The notes under the pieces were generated by a model, which was not told the origin of the DNA, searched no databases, and saw only the letters and a list, made by a program, of their open reading frames with translations. From Candidula unifasciata (Eukaryota; Mollusca; Gastropoda; Stylommatophora; Geomitridae), in assembly GCA_905116865.2 (NCBI GenBank), contig CAJHNH020008543.1:452606-516605 (forward strand): a stretch of DNA of 64,000 bases. The letters are read 5' to 3'. Position 1 is the stretch's first letter; each line of letters begins with the position of its first letter. This document shows positions 1-11,100 of this stretch, one piece after another. The translations under genes were made by a program, and so were the position numbers.

Positions 1-229
1 CTGTAACACTAGAGAACTGTAACACTAAAGAACTAACACTAGAGAACTGTAACACTAAAGAACTGTAACACTAAAGAACTGTAACACTAGAGAACTGTAA
101 CACTAGAGAACTGTAACACTAGAGAACTGTAACACTAAAGAACTGTAACACTAGAGAACTGTAACACTAGAGAACTGTAACACTAGAGAACTGTAACACT
201 AGAGAACTGTAACACTAGAGAACTGTAAC
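1..229. repeat. 17-bp tandem repeat
   Basis: About 14 units of an AGAGAACTGTAACACT-type repeat with G/A variation (agag/aaag) and one short unit. It runs off the left edge of the window. Confidence 0.95.
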
Positions 230-277
230 AATGCTGCTAGCGGCGATTAAGGAGGGGTTGCATGAGGCTGACTGCCT

Positions 278-325
278 GTGGGTGTGTGTGTGCGCGCGCG
301 CGCGTGTGTTGGTGTCTGTGTGTCT
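278..325. repeat. (TG)n/(CG)n microsatellite
   Basis: Alternating purine/pyrimidine run of TG then CG then TG, a potential Z-DNA tract. Confidence 0.85.
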
Positions 326-599
326 TTTCCACCTTCTATTGTGAAACTTGGGACACTGTCGCACTTTCTACAACTGTGTAATTGCAGCTCTTTTCAATTG
401 CTATGCCTGATCTACTTATACTATAGAGGCTAAAAGTAGAGCTGGTGGTTCTGTTGCATGCCTTCTGTCCGAGGTGCCCAAGAAGCGTGTTAGTCCACTC
501 ATACTTGAACAAATTTCGTATTATCAAAGCCTTGATCTCGCAGGGTAAAAACATCAAGGCTGCGAGTGACATTTAGTTCTTTCCCACGGTCGCTATGGA

Positions 600-1176
600 T
601 AGTCCATTTTGTGTCCACTACTGCTTATTAGAAATAAAGAAGCACAGAAATCAAGGAAGACCCATATATTAGAAATGGAGAAAGTTGAAAAAACGCAGGC
701 ACTGAAAGAACGCAGAGATACAAAGCTGCAAATACAAGCTGAAAAGATCCTCAGTATGCCAGATAACCCGATGGAAAATAGATTTAAGAACCCAGCCCTG
801 GGACGGTTAGAAAGAAGCAGCTTTATACATCAAGCAAAAAGAATATGAAGACAAAATACTGACCTTCCATAAATTTTTTTTCCACTTAAAAGTATTCCAG
901 AATAAGCCCCATGTAAACAAAAATGCAAACTAACAGTAAAAATCCAGACATATGTGAAAGGGATATTTGACAAGAATGAGCCAGATAGTATACAACGCAG
1001 AATGGCCACCCACAGTTATATTGATTAAGAATACCCACAAGAACAATGGGTCAGAATCTATACAGATGGGTCCGCAGAAAGTGCAGTTAGAAATGGTGGT
1101 GGTGGAGTGTACGTAGAATTCCCAGATGGTACTAGGGATAAGTCCAGAGTGCCAACCAGGAAGTACTGTCATAACT
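600..1176 (+). mobile_element. LINE-A fragment, 5' part (RT tail and RNase H)
   Basis: Degenerate non-LTR retrotransposon. LKERRDTKLQIQAEKI at about 690-750 matches the RT C-terminal segment ([16 protein letters not shown]) of the better copy at 51286. At 1045-1130 IYTDGSAESAVRNGGGGVYV is the first RNase H strand with its catalytic Asp. Frameshifts are present. It continues at 2092 after an inserted LINE-B. Confidence 0.8.
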
Positions 1177-2080
1177 CATCATCATCATCATCATCACTAT
1201 TAACCACTTCTGCCGTTAAGCGTCATGGGGAGGAATAATTTGCGATCCAGTGCACGTTGGCTGCCACTGGCTATTGTCGTGCCATAAAGGCGTAAAGTGT
1301 ATTTAATGTTGTCGATCCATAATTTCCGCGGCCGTCCTCTTGCTCTTGTAGTTGATCTTCTGAGATGTAGTGCTTGTGATGGTATTTGATCTTGCTGCAT
1401 TCTAACAAGATGGTCAAACCACTTGATCTGCCGTTTCTTGATGAATCTAGTACAAGGTGTTGTTCCCACAGTTTGCCTGATAGTTTCATTATTCACTCGA
1501 TCTCGTATGGTTAGGTTGGCTGCTTTTCTCAGGCACCTCATCTCGCAGGTGGTAATTTTGCGTATATGGGCTTTAGATAGTATCCATGTTTGGCACTGGT
1601 AGCTTAATGTTGGAATAAATATGCTATTAATAATCTGTCACTTTGCACTCATAGTTATGCTTGGATGTCTTAATAATGGTGACAATTGGTATTTAAGTGC
1701 ACTTGCTTTCTGACATCTGGATTCTATTTCGCTGTCAATTCTACCATCTTCTGTGATCATACTTCCTAGATATTTAAACTCCCTAACTTGATTCAGGGCA
1801 GAACCATTCAGCTGTATGTGTAGTGGGGCAGGGGTTCTACTAACTTGCATTGTCTCGGTTTTGTTTACATTGATCTTCATGTTGTATTTACTACATGCTG
1901 AGTTTAACGTATTAATTTGATTTTGCAGTCTATGTTCTTCAAGGTAGAATAAGCACTGGTCGTCAGCAAATAGTAGTTCGTTTAATGTGGGTGAATCGAT
2001 AACTTCTCCTGATGCGTGTCCCTCCTCGTGATTAAAAAGGTCTATGTTGTCTGTATCATAACTTGCTTCTTTAGATATTC
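1177..2080 (-). mobile_element. LINE-B fragment inserted in LINE-A
   Basis: 5'-truncated non-LTR retrotransposon on the minus strand. It contains LLFADDQ (RT catalytic box), a KYNMKINVNKTETM segment, EFKYLGSMI, then RCLRKAANLTIRDR and the GRPRKLWID tail typical of this clade. The open frame breaks in two near 1600. It ends in a (TGA)n tail (CATCAT run at 1177-1197) and is flanked by the 11-bp duplication CTGTCATAACT at 1166-1176 and 2081-2091. Confidence 0.88.
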
Positions 2081-2091
2081 CTGTCATAACT

Positions 2092-2520
2092 ATGATGCAG
2101 AAATTCAGGTGAGACAAAAGAGCAGCCAGATGTACCAGTCACATACCACCAAAAGAAAATGATCATTTAATCGACCAGGAAACGACCAGCCCTAGCACAA
2201 GACGATTATTTTATTATGGACAGATCAGAACAAGGCATTATCCTTCGCCTCAGAACAGGGTACAACCACATGTAAACAAAATTTAAGATAGGCGTATCAA
2301 CCATGTGCACCTGTGGAAAGGTGCCCCAGACAGCACAGCATGTACTCCTGGACACCAAATACGGCACCGAATTTGACACATTAAGACAAACATTTTGGCC
2401 ATATAGAACGACAGTGGAAAGTACACTCTATGGACCACTGATTGAACTAATAATGACAGGAAAATTTATACAAGAGACAAAATTGCTGATATTGACAACT
2501 TATTTCAGGCGAACGAAAGA
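2092..2520 (+). mobile_element. LINE-A fragment, 3' part
   Basis: Continuation of the LINE-A interrupted at 1176. Contains IILRLRTGYNH, then MCTCGKVPQTAQHVLLD, the C-terminal Cys/His segment found at 49310 and 52660 in the other LINE-A copies. Ends in a GAAAGAAGAAGAAGG tail. Confidence 0.8.
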
Positions 2521-2524
2521 AGAA

Positions 2525-2760
2525 GAAGGAAGACCAAAACACACACACACACAGAGACACACACACACAGACACACACAGACACACACACACATGGAAAA
2601 GTGAGCTGGAGAGCGAAGCTGAAAAGATGAGGAGGACATGAGGAGAGAGATGCATGCGATAGCGAAGGATAGAACGACTCGGCATGAGTTGGTTGAGGGC
2701 CTATGCTCCATTGGGTGTTAGAAAGGCAGGAAAAGAAGACTGCTTGCTGAGTAACACACG
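2525..2760 (+). mobile_element. LINE-C 3' fragment with internal (CA)n expansion
   Basis: Matches the 3' end of the LINE-C at 9466 (RPKNTWRRELE ... ELVEGLCSIG). Between GGAAGACCAAAA and CATGGAAAAG a CA/GACA microsatellite of about 60 bp (2536-2593) has replaced the short AAAACACATGG of the intact copy. Confidence 0.8.
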
Positions 2761-3390
2761 CCAAGTTTATGACAGTCTCTGCCTCGCCAGGTCTCACTGG
2801 AATTCTAAGGGGTCTACCGTTTGTTTATTTAGACCACTTCTACATCTGCCATAGTCTCTGCGATTTATATGAAAACCACTACAACTTTGTTCCCTCCTAG
2901 TATCAACAGGGATAATGCATTTTTTTCTTATGATGCCAAACAATACACGAAAAAAGCAGAGGGACGAATAGCACGAAGTAGACTAAGAACAAAGTAGAAA
3001 GATAACATAAGGGAAACGCTGAAACGTTACAATGTGTCTATGGTCGAGATGCTCAGAAAAGCAAACTGCCGAACTTTATATCTCTCTCGGCTCTCAAATC
3101 AGTAAAAAATGGAAGTAAAAAAACAAGACGACGAAGACGATCTACCCTTCGGTAATTGTTAGATTTGTGTGTAGAAGCCTCGGACCCACCAAAGAAGCGC
3201 CAAATTTACAGCAAGAAGACGTTTCCAAGTCTGCCATCTGCAGGCGACAAATGGCTGCCGTCGATCAGAAAGCGGGAAAATTTATTGGTGCACGACCAGA
3301 GAGGGACAAGCTTGCTCAACAGTGATGTGCTGCCGCTCCAACTGCTGTAGATGCAGATCGAGACAATGTGAATAGAAGCAGCTGCTCGGT
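2761..3390. other. Region upstream of gene 1
   Basis: No repeat, TE or clear core promoter recognised. It presumably holds the 5' UTR or promoter of gene 1. A 64-codon open frame at 3156-3350 has no recognisable content. Confidence 0.4.
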
Positions 3391-5151
3391 ATGTCGTTCG
3401 ACTACGGCGCCAGGCCGGTCAAGTTGCCCAGTTTTAAGATAACATCTAAGAAACCATCGGCTTCTGCCACAACTGAACCTCCTGCCTTTGTAAATAGTGG
3501 ACACAGAGCTACAGGTCCTGATCACTCGACACCAGGCATGACTACTGGCAGGGACGAACCCGCACCTCAAGCAGTCACTGGCAGGAATGAAATACCACGT
3601 CAAGCGGTCAACCAACCAAGGAAAGAGAAACATCAGGTAGCTCATGTGTCCCGATCTAGGTCAGTCCGTGAGAATCCCAACAGTGACGTGCAGGAGCAAC
3701 AACATCATCCTTTCACTGAGCAAACAAACACTGACGCCAGTAAATTTACTCCATTTTCCAATTCTGATGCCCTGATCCCGGGAGCGCTGTATCACCAACA
3801 GCCCATGCCTGAGTCCGTCAAACAGGCTGCAGCGGAACCATCATCAAACGGAGATGTCAACGAGAGGTACGTGTCATCGTTTCTCAGGAAGATGGACCTA
3901 CTTGATCTCCGACAGAACCCGGTCATTGTCGACACTGTGGATCACAATAAACCGGTGGCTCAAGGCTTGGACTCTCACAGCAACTCACAATTCAAACATC
4001 GGGCAAAATCAGAACCCGCACGATCCAGAAAAGTGAACCAGCGGAAACAAGTCGACTGTTTACCCGAGGCCGGAAAGACACCCCGAGACAAGAAGTCACC
4101 CAGAGCATCCTCAGAACATCGCTACCAACCAACAACAGATCCATCAAAGAAATCAGACATGAAGCCTTTAAATGATCAACAAGTGTTACCCACAGCGGCA
4201 GGGGAGCTCCATTCCGCTGACAAGAATCAAGCGGTGAATAAAACAACAAACAGGCATTCTCATAAACGAAAAAGTAAGAACAAAAAGACAAAAGGTAAAA
4301 ACACCGAACCACCACAGTCAGTCAACGAAGAGCAACTATACCACAAAACAGTTTTTTCTAACAACAAAGACACGGAAGAAGCACAGGAGCAACCATCGCA
4401 GCAGTCACACCAACCATCCCAAGAGCCATGCCAACTACCTCAAAGGCAACACCAATCCTCCCAAGAGCTATGCCAGCCACCTCCACAGGCATACCAGTCC
4501 TTCCAAGAGGCATGCCAGCCACCTCAACAGGCATACCAGTCCTCCCAAGAGCCATGCCAACCACCTCAACAGGCATACCAATCCTCCCAACAACCATACC
4601 ATTCGTCTCAACAACCACGCCAGTCCGCCCAACAACCATACCATTCGTCTCAACAACCACGCCAATCCTCCCAACAACCATACCATTCGTCTCAACAACC
4701 ACGCCAATCCTCCCAACAACCATACCATTCGCCTCAACAACCACGCCAATCCTCCCAACAAACCACATGTGGTTTCCGATTTGGAAAGAGGAAGAAAGAG
4801 TCGTCAAAACTTGATGATCTTCCACACATGTCAGAGGATCCCATATATTGTTCCGTCAGTGAAGAGAAAACATTCAAAAACCAACAGTGTGGCGATGAGG
4901 TCTGGACGACCAACAAATATCCCCAAGAGTTAGACGATTCCGAGCCACCACCATGTAGGAGACAGTACAGGGCTTCTCAGCGGTCGCAAGATGACAACAT
5001 CGAGACGACGTCGGCGACAGAGTTGTCCAGGTGCGACAGTGAGCCTAAACTCCACCGCCGCCGGTCCTGCAATCTGTGTCTTAGAAAGAGAGTGACCGCA
5101 ACCAAAAGGGACGGATGTGGAGGGGGAAACTTCTTCCAGAGTTTCGCAGAC
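3391..5151 (+). CDS. Gene 1 exon 1 (N-terminal, Q/S/P repeat)
   Basis: Open frame of 587 codons from ATG 3391 to a consensus donor (GAC|gtaagt) at 5152; the frame runs on only to 5184. The phase is 0. The segment is rich in Lys, Ser, Gln and Pro, with basic clusters near residues 285-305 (KRKSKNKKTKGKN). From about 4395 to 4765 it carries a 42-bp / 14-residue repeat of the type QQPYHSSQQPRQSS, preceded by related QEPCQPPQQAYQSS units. The last residues include a small Cys cluster (RRSCNLCLRKR) near residue 563. No enzyme motif is seen. The repeat unit is open in all three forward frames, so codon periodicity rather than ORF length should be used to confirm it. Confidence 0.8.
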
Positions 5152-8100
5152 GTAAGTCGGAGTTCTGTTCTTTCAATGTTATAAGTCAGGGTGCCATTCT
5201 CCCAATGCCTAATTTACGGCGGAAGGAATGGGGGGGGGGGGAGGGGGAGGGAGGGGGCGCTATTGTGATATCTGGGCGGTCTTCTCAGTAAGATGACTAC
5301 TACCAATGATCTCCTGAATCGATTCAGCAGGTTTTGAACGACATATCAACATCATGGCACACGGGTATAACCCGTAAGTGCTCCACCCTTCTATTAACTC
5401 AAGTCTGAGTCCGAAGAAGCTCAGCATAGTACACAGGCTCTGTAGCACCGGCGAGGATCCTAAATACTTTAGGAAGAGTTTAAACTCCAAATTTCGCCCG
5501 GGCAGAGCCGTTAGGCTATTCTTTTCGATTTCCAACTGACAACATATTTTTTTTTCGTGCACAACAATGCACACAGGTGTCTGATCTGACTACCCAGAGA
5601 CCAGGGGGAATTACTAGAAATCCAAGTCCACGTGAAAAAACCCCAGCCTTTACCACTCGAGGCGGACACTATGCATCGAGACCACGCAGCCCCCTCGATT
5701 CTGCAGGACATGTCTCATAGTTGAATTGATTCTATATGCAGGTTCATGAACCCAGTTCTGAGCGAAAAGGTAATGGTGGGAATAGACCTGCTCCCCACTC
5801 CACACGGCAAAACACATGTCTTCAAAGCCGACTAATTATGGCTGTTTTCTTCGAAATCGGAGTGCATCTGCCTGAGCGAATGAACCAAAAGTTAGTATAC
5901 AAATAAGTCAGATCTGTAAAACGGATGTGCACGCAAAACTCAAGTTCTGGAACACGATCAAATTCCAAAAGTGGACGAGCAACCAAAACATTCAGTGGGA
6001 GCTTACAGCTGGTCAATGTGAGGGAGAAGAAGACGACTGACTAATTGGTTTGCTGACTGGTTTTTTGACGGATTGGTTTGTTGACTGACAGATTTATTGA
6101 CTGACTGGTTCGTTGATTCACTAACTGGTTTCTTCACTGACTGGTCGTTGATTATTCGGTTTGTTGACTAACTGGTTTGTTGACTAACTGGTCTGTTGAC
6201 TGACTGGTTTGTTGATTGACTGATTTATTGACTGACTGGTTGGTTTTGATTTGTTGACTGACTGACATAATTGTTGACTGGTTGAATTGTTGACTGACAG
6301 GTTTGTTGGCTAACTGCTTCGTTGATTCAATAACTGGCTTGTTCACAAACTGGTTGGTTGACTAACTGGTTTGTTGACTGACTGGTTTGTTGACTGATTA
6401 ATTTGTTGGCTGACTGGTTTCTTGGCTAACTGGGTTGTTGACTGATTGATTTGTTGACTGACTGATTTATTGACTGACTGCTTTGTTGACTGACTGGTTT
6501 GCTGACTAACTGGTTTGTGGATTGACTACTTTGTTGACTGACTTTTTTGTTGACTGACTGGTTCGTTGATTGACTGGTTTGTTGAATAATTGGTTTGTTG
6601 ACTAATTGGTTTGTTGCCTGACTGATATGTTGACTGACTGGTTTGATGACCGCCTGATTTGATGACTGACTGATTGTTGGCTGACTGGTTTATTGACTAA
6701 CTGATTAGTTGACTGGGTGATTTATTGACTGACTGGTTTGTTGACTAACTGGTTTGTCGACTAACTGGTTTGTTGATTGACTGACTGGTTTTTTCACTGA
6801 CTGGTTTGTTCACTGACTGGTTTGTTGACTAACTGGTTTGTTGATTGACTGATTTGTTGACAGTTGGTTTGTTGACTGACGGATTAGTTGTTGATTCCTC
6901 TGGAAGACTTGAGTTCTAAATTCGAAGTTCGCAAGGCCTGACTTCCATATCGATTCAACAAGGAAGAAGGATTCTTCCATGGTCGTGGGAATAGATTGTT
7001 GACAGTTTTTATGTAATGTTACTGCACTTAGGCATTTACACATGTTCTCACTCCTCCGATGCGTTACATATGTTCTTTTTTTTATGTGCTTGTGAATATC
7101 CTGTTAGTTCAAATATATTATTATATTTAATTGCTAGTCTCCATATAATAATAATTACCGTTATTATTACAAACTTAAGCAAGGCATAGATACGTTGTGA
7201 TTCTCAGTTGAGAACAATTAAAAGACGTATATCTTACGCAGGCAAAAGCGACCAATAGGCGTAAACTTTACTGTGACGGAAGCCACTGATAAGCTTTGCT
7301 TTATGCAATGGGGAAATACTTTACTGTGAGGAAGTGACTAATAGGCATTTACTTTACTTAAGCGGAAGCAACCATTAGGAGCATACTTTGCTGAGATTCA
7401 AGCTATAAATAGGCGTAAACTTTACTGTGACAGAAGCGAACAATAGGCCTAAACTTTACTGTGACAGAAGCGAACAATAGGCGTATACTTTACTGTAACG
7501 GACGCTACCAATATACGTATACATTACTGTAACGGTAGTAACTGAGGAGGAAGCGTCAGATTTGAAGAAACTATGTTTAAAAAAAATTTTGTGGGACGGA
7601 AGCTAGTAGTTGATGGTCACACTGTAGCTAACGTCACATTTCCTGTGGTCACATGTGCTTGTGTTGGTCACGCTGTAGCTAACGTCACATTTCCTGTGGT
7701 CACATGTCCTTGTGTTGGTCACGCTGTAGCTAACGTCACATTTCCTGTGGTCACATGTACTTGTGTTGGTCACGCTGTAGCTAACGTCACATTTCCTGGG
7801 GTCACATGTCCTTGTGTTGGTCACGCTGTAGCTAACGTCACATTTTCTGTGGTCACATGTCCTTGTGATGGTCACGCTGTAGCTAACGTCACATTTCCTG
7901 TGGTCACATGTCCTTGTGTTGGTCACGATGTAGCTAACGTCACATTTCCTGTGGTCACATGTCCTTGTGATGGTCACGCTGTAGCTAACGTCACATTTCC
8001 TGTGGTCACATGTCCTCGTGAAGGCGGTGGGCGGCCAGCTGAGCTCTATCGCCTGTGCCAACCAGAGGCTCTATCGCTTCCCAGGGATACAGGGACTGTA

Positions 8101-11100
8101 CACTCCAGACGTCGACCTCAACAGGTAAACCGTCAGTTCCTGCTACTTTCTGTCATTTATCCCTTTCTATGTATAAGTTCCTGTCAACAGTCACGTATTA
8201 GCTCCTGTCAACTATCCCTTTTATATATTTGTTTCTGCCAACTATTCCTGTTCTATATTTTGTTATTAACAGTCTGGTTTAAGTTGCTGTCAACAGTCAC
8301 GTATTAGTCCCTGACAACTTTCCCTATTATATATTAGTTCCTGCCAGCTATACCTGTTCTTTTATAGTCTCTGTCAACTATCCCTATTATAAATTTGTTT
8401 CTGCCAACTATCCCTGTTCTGTATCAGTTGCTATCATCAGTCCGGTTTAAGTTCCTGTCAACAGTGACTGACTGTATTACGGGTTAAAGGTTAAAGTCGA
8501 GAGGATAGTCTATATTGAACAGGGTTTTATCCCATATGACTCGGTCTCTTTCCCCAGAACTGCTAGCCGACTGCCGAGACTGTCGCGCAGAGCACAAACT
8601 CCTTAGCTCCGACGACTATCCCCACGTCTGTAATAGTTCCTGCCAAGTATCACTGCATAAGTTCCCGTCACCTGACACTGCCTAAATAAGTTTATTTCGA
8701 CCGTCACTCCATTAGTTGCTGTCCCCTGTCACTCGATTAGTTAATATTAATCGTCACTGTCCTGTATTAGTTCCTATCAGCTGTCATTCTATTACTCCTT
8801 AATAAGTTCCTGTTAAGTTTTATTCTGTTAGTTTCTGTTAATTGTCCCTTATTAGTCCCTGGCAACCGCCCCTTTTTAGTTCTTGTCAACTGTCACTGTC
8901 TTGTGCTTGTTCCACTCAGCTGTCATTCTGGGTTGGCTGGATTTTGAAGCTCGTCTTCCACGAGATGAGATAAGCAGTCTTCCGCCCACCCTTCCCATCA
9001 GCAACCGACATGTAGGGTAGGTGACATTTTACAATACTTCTTTCCCATATTGCACCCCCCCCCCCCCCCCAACCATCCCCTCCCCCTTCAACCCCCTGTA
9101 GCACGCAGACAACTGTCCTGTACTGTCTCCTGATAATGACTGTCCATGTCATGCGTTAGTTGCTTTGAGCTCAGAGCATCAGGCAGTGTTTTGTTTAGTT
9201 CACAACATTCTTCCAAGTTCTTGTTAATGATAGTTGTAGTCGTAGTTTTCAAAACGGTGGTGGTGGCAGTAGTTGTGATAGTGGGGGTAGTTGTGGTGGT
9301 GGTAGTTGTGGTGGTGGTAGTTGTGGTGCTGGTAGTTTTGGTAGCTGCAATTGTGGTTGTGAAAATTGTGGTGGTGATAGTTGTGATGATGGTAGTTGTG
9401 GTGGTGGTAGTTGTGGTAACGGTAGTTGTGGTGGTGGTATTTTTGGTAGCAGTAATTGTGGTTGTATTATCAACTTAGTAAAGGCAACATATAAAGACAT
9501 GAAATGTCGAGTTCTTCATGAGGGAAAGCTAACAGATGCATTTGAAATAAAAACAGGTGTGCGACAGGGATGTCTTTTGTCGCCTCTCTTATTTTTACTG
9601 GCTATAGACTGGACTATGAAAAAAGTAACTGCTAACACCAAGAATGGAATTCAGTGGACCCCTACAAAACAGCTTGATGATCTGGACTTCGCTGATGATA
9701 TTGCTCTTCTGTCCCATTCACGGAATCAGATGCAAGATAAATTAAATATACTTAATGCGAGATCACAGCAGCTTGGTCTGAAAATCCATAAAGGAAAGAC
9801 AAAGATAATGAGAATAAATCAGGCAAATAGTAATGTGGTTTCTCTTAATGGCACCCCACTCAAAGACGTGGAGTCGTACACCTATTTAGGCAGTAATGTA
9901 GATAAAGATGGAGGAACTGATAGAGATATTAAAATAAGAATACAAAAGGCAAGAGGGGCTTTCATAGCATTAGGGAATTTGTGGAGGTCAAAAGAAATTA
10001 AAATAAATACTAAATTAAAAATTTTTAATTCTAATGTCAAATCAGTACTATTGTATGGGGCGGAAACATGGAGAACAACGAAGGCAATTACTAATAAATT
10101 ACAGACATTCATTAACTGGTGCCTGCGCAGAATAGAGGGAATAAAATGGTATGATAGAATAACTAATGTAGAACTTTGGGAGAGAACTAAACAGGCTCCA
10201 GTGGATCAGGAGGTGAGGAAAAGACGCTGGCGTTGGATAGGGCACACACTGAGAAAACAGGAGAACAGCATAACTAGAATGTCTTTGCATTGGAACCCAC
10301 AGGGGCATAGGAATAAAGGAAGGCCAAAAAACACATGGAGAAGAGAGCTCGAGAATGAGGTTAGAAAGATTAGGAGGACATGGGGAGAACTCCGTGTGGC
10401 GGTGAGGGATAGAACGACTTGGCGTGAGTTGGTTGAGGGCCTATGCTCCATTGGGGGATAGAAAGGCAGAAGAAGAAGAAGAAGAATTGTGTTTGTGGAA
10501 GTTGTGGTGGTGATAGTTGTGGTGCTGGTAGTTTTGGTAGCAGTAATAGTTGTAATGGCGGTATTGGTTGTGGCGGTAGTTGTGGTATTAGTAATCGTGG
10601 CTGTGGTGGTAGTTGTGGTGGCGGTAGCTGTGGGGGTGGTAGTTGTAGTAGTGGTAGTTGAGGTGCTAGTAATTGTGGTTGTGGTGTTAGTTGTGATGGG
10701 GGTAGTAGTTGTAATGGTGGTAGTTGTGGTGCCGGTAGTTGTGGTGATGGTAAGGATGGTGGTTGCCATAGCTGATGTCGGTGATGGTTGTGGTGACAAT
10801 AGAGGATGTTGGTGATGGTACTCATGGTGGTGGCAATAGAGTATGTTGGTGATGTTTGTGGTGGTAACAACAGAGGATGTTGGTGATGGTACTCATAGTG
10901 GTGGCAATAGATGGCGATGGTGATGGTGGCTACAGACGAGGTTGGTGACTGTGATGATCGAGATGGTGGCAATGATGAAGTTGATGAGTATGTTGGTGGT
11001 GAACCTGTACTAGAGACATCTGATGCTAATCCCTTGAAGGAATTATTCTCGCAGCATGTACCAGCTGTACGATCGAGACGAGGAGTGTGAGGACGAGTCG

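Noticed and set aside
4358..4825. 155-codon antisense ORF with VVGRIGVVVETNGM repeats
   Set aside because: Antisense shadow of the 42-bp coding repeat in gene 1 exon 1.
7573..8307. A 244-codon plus-strand ORF and a 152-codon antisense ORF
   Set aside because: Both are produced by a 48-bp repeat whose period is a multiple of three. Only the short 8039-8124 segment, in a different frame, fits the splice phases.
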